Origin: Hedera helix
Lineage: Eukaryota > Streptophyta > Magnoliopsida > Apiales > Araliaceae
NCBI GenBank assembly: GCA_947179155.2
Contig: OX359266.1
Span: 41,689,039 to 41,753,038, forward strand
DNA length: 64,000 nt
Direction of reading: 5' to 3'
How positions within the stretch are numbered: position 1 is the stretch's first letter; each line of letters begins with the position of its first letter. Positions 11,336 to 24,192 of the stretch are shown here, in pieces. The notes below the pieces were generated by a model. That model saw only the letters and a list, made by a program, of their open reading frames with translations. It was not told the origin of the DNA and did not search any database. The position numbers were made by a program, and so were the translations under genes.

Positions 11336-14300
11336 ATGGACGTATTGTTCAAATCAATCGACGTACGAGATCTGCTCTCATCACACGACCTCGACGACAC
11401 ATCCCCACTATCCACACCTGATCTCCGCCTCTTGATCGACCGACTACAAATCCGTTCCGTCCACATCAAGTCCAAAGTCCAACAGTATATCCTCTCTCAC
11501 CATGACGACTTCTCCTCTCTTTTCTCCCAATGCTCTAACGTCGTTTCCAGGTCTGAACACCTATCCGTTCAAGTTACCGACCTCCTCCGGCTAATTTCGG
11601 ACCACCCGACCGACTCTGAGATCCGAGACGTAATTGGAGAGATTAGCACTAAGAGGAAAGAGGCTAAGGAGAAGAAGGAATTGTTGAAATTGGTGAAGGT
11701 AATTTTGGAATTGTCTGAGAAGTTGAGTTTTGCCAAGGAGGAGCTGAGGGCGGGAAGAGTGGTTGAGGCGGCGGAGGCGGTGAGAGAATTGAAGGTGGCG
11801 TTTGGAATTCGAGATAATGTGGTGGATGAGGAAGAGGGGAGAGAACCAGTGGTTTATGGCTTATTGAGGAAGGAGTGGATGGAATGCTTCGAAGAGGTTG
11901 GTGAAATTCTAATTCTTTTTTATTACTGAAAATATTGATAGAAAAAGTAATTTTTCATGTTTTAGTTTGTGTTCCAACTTTGTTTTTTTTTTGCTTGCTT
12001 GACAAATTTTGGATGATAATTTTATTTAGGAGTTTAACTGAATAATTGTGATTACATGCGTGTGAACTCAATGAAACAGAATGATGCTGTTTTGGTTACC
12101 TCAAGTTTTTCTGTTATCAAAATTTTACTTATTTATTTCTTGGCAGTGATTATATGGTGATTTTTGTTGAGTTTGCAATTGTTTTTTGAGGAATTGGATT
12201 TGGGTTTGTAGATGCAAGAGGCGCTTGTAAGGTTTATGGAGAATGCTGTGAGATTTGACCAGAACTCTAATGCGGTTCATGTAAAGTATCAGTCCTCTGT
12301 GAATGGAACTGATTGGGTTGAGCTTCGTACAATTTTGAAAGCAATGGATGTGAGTTGAACCTCTGCCTTCTGTCTTTTCTGATTCATTAAGTTGGAATTT
12401 AAATGGTCTAGTATATTTATTGATTTTAGTGTGTTAAGAGCAGAAATCTTTATGACTAAACTTTGACAGCTCAATGTAAAGGCTGAAGAATTGGAGTTCA
12501 TACTGTCTTTTGAATTCTAAGAATGTTGGCTTTGAGGCAATGTTCAGAACAAAAACAACTGCTGATTTCTTGTTTCTTCTTTACCAGTGAGTTTATCTTT
12601 CATGACTTAGTCTCTCTTTTTTTTAGGTGGTTGGCATTATGGATTATGGAATAGCAAAAGTAGCAGACTTGATAATTAAATATGTGATCACTCCAGCCGT
12701 GAATTTTGGATCCCGTACTTCATTTTTGGAAGAAATAAAACAAGACTCAGGAAAGATCACTGAGATGGTTTTGAAGATAGTACCATCTTTTGATCCTAAG
12801 GTAAATCTTATATTTGAAATGGTCATGTTTATGTAAATTTGGTGCATTTTGCAGTGCTCAAGTACAATGACAATCATAAAATCACATAACTTAACTGCAA
12901 TGATACATAATCAGCAATTCAGCAGCAGACTTTGACTATAAACCTTAGATTCCACCCCGCAATCAACTATTTTCCTCCTTTGCCCATCTCTCTCGTGCAT
13001 GCACACACACACAGAGAGGCACGCATAAGATATTTCTTTTTGCATTCTGTCTTTAATAGTTATTAAATCCGAATTTAATAACATTTTCAGATATCATTCC
13101 ATAAGTTGCTGCTTGAATTATAGAACATAGGGTGTAACGTATTATCTGCTTACAGTTCACTGTAACGTGGATATGCATTGCCTTACACGTTTTGGTTGTA
13201 GAATATACTAACGTCTATATTTCTCTTATATATGCAGGTAGAAAATGTGGATGGTGAAACTATCTATTCAGCAAACATTCAGGTTGTTAAGTTTATCTAT
13301 AACTCCTTATGCTTTCAAAATAGTCAATGGACACAATGTTTTGGAAGATTGACTTGGCCAAGGATGTCAGAGTTGATTATATCCAACTTTCTGTCCAAGG
13401 TATGTCCTGAAATCTTCTTTTTCCGATTTTAAATTATTTCTGTATTTAGTGAACGCTTTTGATGACTTCCTTCAACAATGAAATAATCTGGTTATCGGCC
13501 TCATTTGTTTCTTAAAGTTATTTATTATTTTACAATGAACAATCATTAGTTTGGTCATCAAGAAATTCAAGACTCGAAGCGTTTTATGTTTAATCACATC
13601 TTTTTGATATATATAAGCAAGAAAACTCTATTGAAGTATTTAACACTTTTTCTTTGGTGTTGTTTTTTAAGGTGTAAGTTGAACAAAACCAATATATCAT
13701 ATGTGCTGCTTTGTATTAAATTATATTTAATTTTCTTATGTACATCTCCTGTCCTAACATTTACATTTTTTGGTGCTAGGTTGTTCCTGATGATGCTTCC
13801 AAACTTGCCAACTTCCAAAAGATCGTACCACTTACATCTCAGTTTGAGACTGATTTAAAGGAAATGATGTTCATTTCTGCATCTGATAATAAGGATGAAA
13901 GATTAAGCGCTTTTGCTGACAATGTTGAGGTTCACTTTGCATCTAGGAAGAAGGTTGAGATCTTAGCAAGGGCTAGAAATTTGCTTCTACAGTCAGACTT
14001 TGTCCTTCCTAAAGTGAGTTTACCACATTGAGGTGGTGTTTGATTGCATCTTAATGGATCTTAACAACTCACCTTTTAATACATCTTAATAACCCATAAC
14101 TTTGATTTAAGAGGTCCTCTGAATAGTTTAGACTCATATTTGTATCTTAACTATTCAGAGGACCTCTTAATGCAAAAATGTGAGCTCTTAAGATACATTA
14201 AGAGGTGAACTGTTAAGACGCATTAAGATGCAATCAAACACAAGAAACTCTGTATATATCAATATTTTTAGATGCGTAAACAATTGAATAATTATTTTTC

Positions 14301-17300
14301 TACAGAATTTTACAAGGAAAACCACTGAATTGAAGAATGAAAAAACTGGTGAAAATTCCCATAATCAAGTCGTTGACTTGCTTTTCTCATCAGAGAGTTG
14401 TGTTGTATCTGGAGCAGCTTCTCAGCTGATGGAGTTGGTGCATCAAACACTAAAGGTTATTGTATTCCTAAAGAATATAATTAATCTTCTCTTCACAATT
14501 TAGTAAAAATTAAATTATGTATAATTTTTTTTATATGTGTAAGTTAATTCGTTATATAATATTAGTATACCAGCAATGCCGTACTTGTGTTTTTAATGCC
14601 CACATGCATCCCTTCACTATGTTCCCTCTGATGTGGAGAAGGTGCTTTAAGCCATTGATTGAAGAATATCAACATCTTTCTTTTTAAGTCCGTGTTAATT
14701 TTAAAACAAAAAGTTCATTTTCTTTAGTAGTCTAAGAGGCAAAAATTGTTCAAATTGTGTATGAGCCATGATTGTGAGGAGGTTACTTTATCATCTTGGC
14801 ACTAAGGTTTCTGATAAAGGCTTTTTATATGGCTAATCATTGTTCAATATTATTCTTTGAATCATTGATTATGATATATGGAAATGGTTCAGGATGTCTG
14901 CCTGTCATCCACAAGAGTGGCATTGGAGTTCTATCATGCTGCTAGAGATGCTTTACTTCTATATGAAGCTGTTATTCCTGTTAAGGTAAGTTTATGGAGG
15001 CAATATTTTATAAATTAAAGTTCAACAGCTTGAAATTTTTCAGATTATTTGTCTTCTCACAAAAATATTTGTTTATCAAGAGAGCTTATTTTTCAGCATT
15101 TTCTTACTCTGCAAAGTGTTTTCTATCTCTCCCTTGTTTTTATGGACTTCTGCGATATAATTTTAGTTAAATGTTTCAGTACCTCTTCCACTTTACCTAT
15201 ACATCATAACTATATTAGTAATTTTTTGTTTTGCAATATGAAGTTAGAAAGGCAGCTTGATGGCATCAGTCAGGTTGCTGTTCTCATTCACAATGACTGC
15301 CTTTATCTGTCTCAGGAAATTCTTGGGCTTGCATTTGAGGTATGGATGGATATGTTTACTGATTTAACTTTTCTTTTTTTTGGGGTTTTAATATATCACA
15401 ACATGGCAACCACTATGCATCTATTAATTTGTGCTTTGTACACATCAAATTGTTTTTGATTACTTAGTCTTACCATCATATTTAAACAACATTCAGGAAT
15501 TTTAACTTAATACGAAGATCTGATTGTGAAATATTGTTTAAGATTTGGTGCTTCTCCTAAGTTTGTAGTACAGCATCTCCAATGGATTCTGACTAAAAAA
15601 CTTATTCCAATATTTGCAATTTCAGGAAAGATTTGCTTTTGGATATCTAATTAAAATATCTATGTATGCAAGTGGTCAGTATTTTAAGTATAACTTGTCC
15701 ACCTTACCCACTGCAGAGAAACGTATAAATAAGAAGTTTGCTGCTTGCTAAAATTTAAAAGTTTAGATGGAAGTACGGCCCTTTTTCCGATAATGTGATG
15801 GGAGTGATGAATAAAAGAGTTTAACATTTGTAGCCAGAGTTTAAACCTAGGAAGCGTTTGTCTGGGGGGGGGGGGGGGGGGCAGAGATTGTTACAATTTC
15901 TAGAAAATAATATGGTCTAGTGCACTGCAGAACAGCTAAAATTGTGTGTGTCTCTATGTACGTGTGTGTGTGTGTATAATAAAGCTTGATAGTCTATCAA
16001 TCTATTTATATCTATTTAGAAGATGGGAACACTCAAACCGGTTTGATGGAGAATAAAAGCTGTCAAATCATGAAGCGGCAATTGCTTATGCAATGCTGAC
16101 TCAGTTTTTATCTGTTATGGAATTTGTTTCATTTTTTCATTCATCATGTATGTATTTATTTCTTTATGCTAATACAGACAAACACTATTGTCACAGTATC
16201 GCTCAGACTTCCCAAGTTCAGTTAAGGAACTTGCTGTGTTTGTTGATTTGGCTCCAGGATTCCAGCTGATGGCAGAAGAAATATTGCAGAGACAAATTCA
16301 ACTTGTCATTCATAACTTGAAAGAGGTATATTTAGTTACCTGTAATCAACATTTGATGTTATTTAATCTAGACTAAATTTGTTGATTCATTTACTATGTC
16401 AATCTTGTGATTTAGGCAGTTGATGGGGCTGATGGATTTCAAAATACCCACCAAATGAAACAATTTGAATCTGCGAAATTTAGTATAGATCAGGTAGCCA
16501 TGTCAATATGTGCACTTGATTTTCAGATTCCTTTAGGTTTTTCCTCTGACCTAGTGATGGGACAACATTTCTTCAGGTTGTTTTTATCCTTGAGAAAGTA
16601 CATATTATTTGGGAGCCTCTGCTGCTGCCTTCCACTTACAGGAGGAGTATGTGTATGGTCCTAGAGGCAGTTTTTTCAAGAACATCGAAAGACATACTCC
16701 TACTAGATGATATGGCAGCTGAAGAAACTTTACAAGTACGTCTTATGAAACTTCTAAGTTTACTTGGTTAGAAATTGGGTGTTTAGCTGATGAGTACTGT
16801 TATATTTCCAGCTCCAAAGACTAATTCATTTGATGTTGGAGAACCTGTCTTCTTTATTGGAGTCCCTGATTGCTAAAACCAAAACAGGGAAATCACCTGA
16901 AGGCTTAGCAAGTTCAATTGATGATTTTATACCATCTCTACGTAAAATACGCAAACTGGCAGGCATGATTCCTTCACTTGTGATTGTTTATGATGGTTAA
17001 TGATCTTCTTTTGAAAACTAACTGATGATTCCCCCCCCCCCCCCCTCCCCCTCCCCTCTTATAATCTCAATAGAATTGTTGGACATGCCTTTGAGGTCCA
17101 TTACAGCAGCCTGGGAAAGTGGGGAACTGGTCAGTTGTGGTTTTACATCATCTGAGGTATGATTAAAAATGAGTTGAAACACTTCAATTATCTCAGTTTA
17201 CCAGGTGGGGGATACCCTATAGTATCAAAATTAACCCATCATAACAACTCTTATATAGGTCAAAATAGTTGAATAAGTGAACCATCCTATGCCATGAAGT

Positions 17301-17458
17301 GCATTCCCCTTTTTCCTTCTATCAATTATGAATTTATGATGACTAACCATTGTTCACTTCTGCAGGTGGTAGATTTTATCAAAGCAATATTTACAGATTC
17401 CCCTCTGAGGAGAGAGTGCTTGTGGAGAATAGAAAATGCTGATTTCGAGAAGTTTTAA
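11336..17458 (+). CDS. ZW10: ZW10-family vesicle-tethering protein (MIP1), 14 exons, intact
   Basis: Exons: 11336-11896, 12212-12349, 12627-12800, 13238-13399, 13780-14013, 14306-14455, 14893-14985, 15244-15339, 16197-16325, 16416-16493, 16577-16735, 16812-16962, 17074-17156, 17366-17458. All join in frame to 766 residues, close to the plant family's usual size. The N-terminus MDVLFKSIDVRDLLSSHDLD, FGRLTWPRMSELIISNFLSK and the C-terminal VVDFIKAIFTDSPLRRECLW are family hallmarks. In plants ZW10 (MIP1 in Arabidopsis) works with MAG2/RINT1-type partners on the ER in tethering Golgi-to-ER vesicles; the animal protein also serves kinetochores. Twelve introns are GT-AG. Intron 12 (16963-17073) begins with GC, required because RKLAELLDMPL is conserved across the junction. 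Start chosen as the first ATG, matching homologues. Introns hold a MITE and homopolymer tracts. The gene is convergent with the disulfide isomerase gene. Confidence 0.95.
14035..14241. mobile_element. MITE in ZW10 intron 5
   Basis: The ends are perfect inverted copies, gtgtttgattgcatcttaat at 14036 and its complement ending at 14241. A second inverted pair inside, aagaggtcctctgaatagtt (about 14110) and its complement (about 14149-14168), makes most of the 206 bases self-complementary. No convincing target duplication is seen, so the superfamily is uncertain. Lying in an intron, it should not affect the protein. Confidence 0.8.
15865..15882. repeat. Poly-G tract in ZW10 intron 8
   Basis: About 17 consecutive G bases inside an intron. 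Its length may be inexact in the assembly. A mirror-like C tract with short T breaks (about 17032-17059) forms the pyrimidine tract before the acceptor of intron 12. Confidence 0.8.
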
Positions 17459-18538
17459 GTTGCTAATATGACTTGCAAAAAATATTTGGCCTGTGTCATA
17501 CATCCTTACTCCCTATCAAAGAGAAAATTGTAGGTTTATCAGTCCATTTTTTCCTTCATTTTTCCATGTAAAATATGTTCCTTTTGTATTTAGTAGAAAC
17601 GTTTTAAAGGGGGTATATTCCTGTAAAACATCTCTTGTAGTTTTTTTTTTTTTTTTTTTTTTTTGTCATGGAAGAGTAGAAGTTAAAAGCTAACTTTTCA
17701 ATTTAACTGAAGATAGCAAATGGCTCTCGAAAATTAGGATTGATATCTTGTAGTAATGATACGTGCAAAATCACTAGAGATGGGCAGCCAACTTTGCTTT
17801 TTACCAAGTCTCACTAGGCATTCTCTGCTACTATCTTTTTTTCTTAACAAAGTTGATGGAATTGTTTGATAGTGTGTTGGCAGTCAGTCTGGTCAACTAC
17901 ATAAATTCCTCCCCTACATGTTAATCCTGGGTCTAGAAGGGCACAGATTCTGTAGTCTTGCCAAACCTGGGATCTGACTCCCTCTCTTCATGAAAAATGA
18001 TTAAACCCTCAATTTCTCTCTCTTATTCGGTTTTATAATTTAAAAAAAAAAATAGGAGAATATGGTGTTTGGTTAAGATTAAATTTATAACACTTGTATT
18101 TTTAAAATTTAGATATTAAAGTTCAATGATGTATATACATTGTTTTGATTTAATTTTATCGCAGGTGATTTATACAATAGTTAAGTCCATTATTTGTTAA
18201 AGACTGAATGCAGAAAGGTAACAAGACAACTAGTGAGTAAAACACGGTCTGCTTTCCAAGATGTCAAGCTTTGCATTTTGAAAAGAACACATCAACTTTC
18301 CCTAGCATCTGTTAAAGGAGAGACATATACCCAACATTTTGTCCAAAACTGCTCGAGCACTATTAAGTCTGTAACATACTTTTCAAAATGGAGAATGTTA
18401 TACAAGAAATCTTCTGATCAAGGTAGTATTTCAGTGGATAATGTAATAATTAAGTAAAGAGAACTACATATTCCATTTTTTTTCAAAACAATATTCCATT
18501 TTTTTTTACTCTATTGTAATGGTCCAAAAGATTGAAAA
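17459..18538. other. Convergent 3' intergenic region
   Basis: The space between the stop codons of ZW10 (+) and the disulfide isomerase (-). It holds a poly-T tract at about 17640-17664 and presumably both 3' UTRs. An 87-codon plus frame at 18194-18457 has no recognisable features and is not called. Confidence 0.6.
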
Positions 18539-20641
18539 TCATCCTTGCACTAATTCCCCCATAAGTTCTTCAAGAGAAAACTCGTCTTCCTCGAGGACTT
18601 GTCCATCCTTGCCATCCCATGGTTCAGTCTTGACAATCTCAGGGGAGCTCTGTAGAGGCAGATTACCTTTTCCACCGCGTCCAGCTTCTTTAATAAACTC
18701 TCTGAAAACCAAATGAACCAATTATGTTCAGGTGTCGCTCAACTTTTGTCCAATTCCATTAGAATAAATATGGCAATGAGAGGTACTTACATAATTTGGT
18801 CACGTTCAAACGCACTACGAAGAGGGGCGTAAGCTCCTTTCTTCACATTCAGAGCCACCAAAGCAGGATACCCATAACCGCCAACACCTACCTGCTTCTC
18901 AAGCTCCAGTTGCTTGCCTGCTGCTGCCCAAACATAGCTGCAAGAAATAAAATACCTTAATTCTATTTGGCTCAAGCTATCCAGAATGCATATTAATTAA
19001 TACACATTTAATTTTTCTGTCATCCACTGGAGGTGTACGAAGCATATATCTTGCCTATAAGGACTCCTTTTGAACTTCTCTGCAACTGACAACAACAGCT
19101 CTAGGTACTTATTCCTTCCCTCAGCCTTGGAGTCCAAAATGTCGGGGAGGAAGGCAACAAAACAGATGGTAGCTGAGCTGCACTTCTCTTCCATTATATC
19201 CTATGTGGAACAATAAAAAAAACAGTGTCACACCTATATAGTTAGCACTTCTCAGTACTTGACTGCTTATCAAGCAAAAAGAAGATATATTTTAACACTA
19301 TCAACTGCAATACTTGGTTTTAAATATAGCTTACTTGGCCAGACAACTCAGTCACTTCAGGAGGTGAAACATTTGTTTCAAGCTGCTCAAGAGCAAATGA
19401 TTCAATTGCAGAGGCAGTTCTTGCTCCTTCATATGGGAATGGGCTGTCTTTGTCTGCACCAAATACCAAGATTGTTGGGAAACCTTGCACACTGAACCTG
19501 CTCATCAAAGACTGGTAACTCCATCCCATTAGAATCATGACAACTTCAATAAACAGTGAAATCGACAATTTACCACAATGCAAATGGTGCAGCATCTAAT
19601 GTTAGCATGCTTCAGTAATTTCAGGTTATGGTATAAACCCGATGTGAAGCATACATTCACATGTAAAGCATAACTCAATGAAAAAAACCAACTTTGCAAG
19701 TTTCCAAATATTATTAGAGTTCATGTATGAAGTACATCAGTAAACTTGCAATGAATAATAATAGCTAAACAGAACTTAATTGAACATTATTAATCAAGAA
19801 AACTAGTATACCATATAACAATGCAACAGCATATAAACATCAAATCAACATTATAATTAAAAATTACCTTGTCAGCATCACAGTCTACATGACCAAACTT
19901 CACCTTGCCCTTCAAGTTATTCGAAGCCTTCTTCCACTCTGGAGCAAGCTTCTTACAGTGTCCACACCTTGAAAGAGAGAAAAAGTAGATCACCTTAGAG
20001 AAAAGGTTAATTAAATTATGTATATATATTAAAAAAAATCATTTATTCAAATTATTCCCAAACAATAATGCTTGATGTTCATTCAAGTACAAGTATGAAC
20101 CTCCTTAAACCCGGGTGTTACATACAGTTCATGACTGAATATTTCATCAACCACAACTTCTTGAAATAATCTAATGGTGGAGGATGAACGAACCAAAATT
20201 TCATAAGCGAGCATTACTTACCAAGGTGCAAAGAACTCCACAACCCAAAGCTCTTTATTTTTAAGCACCAATTCATCAAAATTACGTGAATTTAATTCTA
20301 CAGATGAACTAGGCTCAGATTTCTCACTTGATCCTCCTGTTGCTTTTCCACTTAATCGCTCCTTCAAAAGTGTCTTGACCTGTATACAGCAGAAACACAT
20401 CAGTTTTTCGCTTGGAATAATATCTCGATGGAAGAAACAAGCCAGAAGCCAAATGGGCAATGGTTATACAAGATCTTCTCATGGTTACAAATACTTTAAA
20501 ATAACCATCGAACATATAATCACATATTCATCTTCATAAATATATAGCAACATCATGGAATTCCATGATTACTAAAAGATGCCAACTCTAGCATTGCGAA
20601 CACTGATCCCACATTTCGATAAAATTCAGCAGATTCATCAG

Positions 20642-20700
<59 letters not shown>

Positions 20701-23700
20701 AAAATTTTCAAAAGCGAATTTTAAAAGGCGAACTAAAGACGAACCGTCGTCTTTGGTATCTATGGCGACGGTTCGACCCGTCGTCATAGAGTGCATGACT
20801 ATGGCGACGGGTCGAACCGTCGCCATAGATACCAAAGACGACGGTTCGTCTTTGGTTCGCTTTTTAAGGTTCGCTGGAGAAGTGGACTATATATATATAT
20901 ATATATAATATACAAAAAAATTGAATGATATTCAAGAAAGATGACATGACTCTCTTCACCCATCAGAAACAATTTGACATTGTAGCAGCTTATACAACTG
21001 AAAGAAAGAAAGGCCAAAGTAGGAGAGTAATAGTTATAACTGAGAGTACAAGTTCTGACCTGTTGGAGTGCAAACTCTGCAATTGGTTTGACATCCCTAG
21101 CTCCTTGGTAATCAATGGGAGGTTTTCCAGGCGCAAATACCTTAATTGTTGGAAATCCTCTAATTCCGTATTCCTACAGGCCACAGGGAATAAAGCAAGT
21201 GACATAAGTACAGTTAAAATAAAAGTACCTATATATATATCATCCAACTATGTAGTCCGAAACAACTCTTTCAATTAGTAATTTTGTAAGAAAGCATTAC
21301 AGCTACTTTTTTTTTAAAAAAAATAATAAAATATTCCTGGTTGAGTGCTTCAATCATCCATAAATCTTCCGGAAAGTAGCTTGAGAGATATTAGTATTTC
21401 TAGATGCTATGCCTAGAAACCCTATTTAATTTTCTATTAACATTCCCTTGCTGATTTTGTCCTACTTGACATGGAATCAAAGCTCAAAGTATATTAATTT
21501 CTTAGTTAGTGGAAGATCTTGGAGGGGGGGAAGATTTTTCTGACCGAGTACGGATGAATGATGAGGAATGAACCCCAATAATTTGTTATTTAAATATTTC
21601 AATTTGATAGACATTGATATAATTAGGTATTTATTAATTAATTATAATTTAGGTTAATAAATAAGGATTCTAATATTTAGTTAGGGCATTTTAGTTTTTT
21701 GCTTGTTACTCCTCAAGTCGAATAAGGGTCGAATAAGGATAGATTTTATTTCTTTTGAATAATAATGTAATCCCTACAAGACAATTAAGTGATTAACTAA
21801 TGAAATATTGAAAGTTTATAAAATATTTGTGGTTTAATGATTTGATCATCCATTGTTGTGATGCCTTTAGAACTCTCAGGCGTCAATCCATAAGTTCATA
21901 TTGGATGTGAAGCTCGACAGAACCTAGTATTTCTAGGTACGAAGCCTAGAAACCCTTGTTACTATTTTGTCAGTTTTCCCCTTCTCAGTCGTGGCACTTC
22001 CTGTTATTATATATAACCTCATGCTGAACCTCCAACAATGTCAGGCCATGAACCCTCATATTACACGTATAAGCGTGATAAAAAGAATATAAAGACAAAT
22101 ATTTACAAACCTATGCTCTGATTGCAATGCATAAACTAACAGTGTAAAGAATGAACTTAATATTCTTTTGTTGATTATTTTTGGGGGTGTGTGTGGGGGT
22201 ATTCATGTTCAGCAATGGAGTTCAAAATTACAGAAAAAAAATGCACAAGACTAATCAAAGCATAAACCCAACAGAAAAGGAAAGAAGATTTATGGATAAA
22301 TGCACTGTGATCTTAAGAGAGGTTTTGCTTTTGCGGGAAAAACTTATTTCCTTAATTCCTGCCATAGCTAGAAAGCAGGGATTCTTCATTACCTTGACAA
22401 ACCGGCGTATCCCCACACTTGATAGTCCGATTCTCGGGGACTCTTCGGGATTCTTCCTCCTTCTATAACCTATATGTTTCGACTTATCTATGATCATATT
22501 TGTTATTTTTATGACTTTTTAACATTAAAGTTATATTGTTTATTGGATATTTTTTGTTTTTCTTTTGTAATATCTATCATATATATGTATATATATATAT
22601 ATACACACACACAACTAGATACATAATTATTTAAATATTTAATTATAAAATATATGCCGAATCCCCCGCACCCCAATCCCCATATTTTAAGATTTGACGA
22701 GTCTTCATATCCCGTATGACACACCCATATCCCCACACCCGCATCCATGCTTCTTTGTGCCATAGATATCACCAAAAAGAAGACAGCATTACATGAATAC
22801 CATGGTATTGGTATATGTTAGCCTACTGTTTTCTATTGAATATTTTCTATAAAGCTAATCGCATTTCCCATATTATGTATTGTATTTATTGATGACAATT
22901 TATATAAACAATTCTAGAAATCAGAAAAAGCAACAACTTCAAACAATAAATCCTAAGAAGTATTATCTAAACTACATAGAACCTGCGCAAGAGACTGGTG
23001 AGCATCAGCATCAAGAGCTGCCACAGTTGCAACACCTTTCAAGACAGTAGCCACCTTCTCCCATGTGGGTGTCAGAGCTTTACAATGACCGCACCAAGGT
23101 GCAAAAAATTCAACTAATACAATCCCATTTGAATTCAGGGCCTGCCACCATTTGAAGAAAAAATAAGTTCGATTACATAGAAAAGCATGTTATAAACCTA
23201 GTCTTTCCATCTGGAAATATCACCACAGTTGCAAAAGACTAAATAACAGAAACATATAATCATATTGTAATAGTACTGCTTCCGCTTTTCTCTATAAAAT
23301 CTGTGCATTGCCATGACCTGGAAAAGGATGAGGCTTTCCAGAGAGAAAATTATAGCAAGTCAAGTAAAGAAGAGAATAAACAAAGAATTCCAAGATTTTG
23401 AACACTTGCCCTACTGATTGGATTTTATAACAAATACTTCATCCGTCTCTCAAAAACTGGCTTAGTTTGAATTTTGTTGGTCAAATTGACCAATTTTGTA
23501 ACCAAAATTTAAATATGTATAATTTTTAATCATAAAGTTGGTCAATTTGATTAAAACCAAGCCATTTGAGGAAAATGAGGTGACTAAAAATAAAAGGCTA
23601 ATCATCAGCCGTAACTTGTAACAGTATAACAGACTCTCTTAACCAGTAATTCAACAAAGACAAACTCCAAAAAGAAACAATGCCGTACATATTTGTAAAA

Positions 23701-24098
23701 CCCATCTCACCCACTAAAATGAAATAGCATCTCAAATTCTGAATCCAGAACTTGCTAAAGGAACACAACGAACAGTTCCAAAGAATATCACTTGTTCCAG
23801 AAAATAAAGAATGAGATCTCAAGTTTATCATACGTAAGGAATTGGGAAATCACCCTTTACCCAGAACTTCTAATAATCAGAGAAATGAAATGAAGTGAAT
23901 TTATCTAAAATTATCAAATTTGAAGCACTGAGTTGGAAATTAAGCAGCGGATCAATTATATACCTTGGACTTGAAATTGGAGGGATTCAGCTGAAGCACT
24001 GGCGATGAAGATCCATATAATGCCTCAACACTTCTACCGCGCACCAAAAATAAGAAAACCGAAAACAGAGCTATTGACACAGCTGAAGATCGATGCAT
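18539..24098 (-). CDS. PDIL2-3: Protein disulfide isomerase, P5 type (PDIL2-3-like), 9 exons, intact
   Basis: Exons on the minus strand: 24098-23964, 23141-22983, 21173-21060, 20379-20222, 19967-19868, 19511-19335, 19200-19055, 18937-18791, 18701-18539. They join in frame to 432 residues. The N-terminal signal peptide (SIALFSVFLFLV) is followed by two thioredoxin domains with active sites CGHC at residues 62-65 and 190-193, each in FFAPWCGHCK, then a P5-type C-terminal domain (ICFVAFLPDILDSKAEGRNK, VGVGGYGYPALVALNVKKGA) and an acidic tail EEDEFSLEELMG. It should form and rearrange disulfides in the ER lumen. There is no KDEL-type tail (the end is LVQG), as in the related Arabidopsis PDIL2-3. 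Intron 7 begins with GC (TATAG|GCAAGA at 19054), needed to read PYSYVW. Intron 3 holds a hairpin MITE. A CCAAT-N9-CCACG element upstream fits induction by ER stress. Confidence 0.95.
20644..20698. repeat. (AT)n microsatellite in isomerase intron 3
   Basis: Around 27 AT units directly beside the hairpin MITE. A shorter AT run (20887-20908) lies on the other side, so the MITE appears to have gone into a TA repeat. Confidence 0.9.
20699..20887. mobile_element. Full-length hairpin MITE
   Basis: The 189-bp element is almost entirely one inverted repeat. Arms 20735-20789 and 20799-20853 pair over 55 bases with a single mismatch (T versus C) around a 9-base loop, agtgcatga. Outer arms continue with lower identity (ttttaaaaggcgaac against its counterpart). 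It is rich in CG dinucleotides (gacggttcgacccgtcg), unlike its AT-rich surroundings. Flanking TA repeats hide any target duplication. Transcribed within the isomerase pre-mRNA it would give a near-perfect hairpin. Confidence 0.85.
21174..22982. other. Isomerase intron 2: LTR-like and other repeat debris
   Basis: This 1.8-kb intron is the longest of the gene. Near 21390-21425 and 21925-21958 a related word (agtatttctag..gcctagaaaccc) occurs twice. Between them the sequence resembles a decayed LTR, with a run of A/T-rich text and tcaagtcgaataagggtcg. From 22660 to 22750 a CCC-rich block (ccgcaccccaatccccatat) resembles a dispersed plant repeat. None of this is coding. Confidence 0.35.
23437..23582. 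mobile_element. Stowaway-like MITE in isomerase intron 1
   Basis: The left end after TA reads cttcatccgtctctcaaaaa, and the right end is an imperfect inverted copy (cttggtttt..cctcaaatgg read on the other strand). Internal words such as ttggtcaaattgacc repeat in inverted form. Length is about 146 bp. The flanking TA on the right is a few bases off, so the right end is approximate. Confidence 0.55.
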
Positions 24099-24192
24099 TC
24101 TTTCTCTAAGAACAGAAACCTCTGAGCAGAAAAAGAGAAAAAAGCGAAAACCCCTTCCCGTATTGGTTGTAGGACCAAGCCACGTCTGCTAA

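Noticed and set aside
18194..18457. 87-codon plus-strand ORF between ZW10 and the isomerase
   Set aside because: No domain, no recognisable motif, and it lies in the 3' flank of two convergent genes.
20579..20908. ORFs on both strands with similar peptides (TVAIDTKDDGSSLV)
   Set aside because: They arise from the palindromic MITE and the AT microsatellite, which read alike on both strands.
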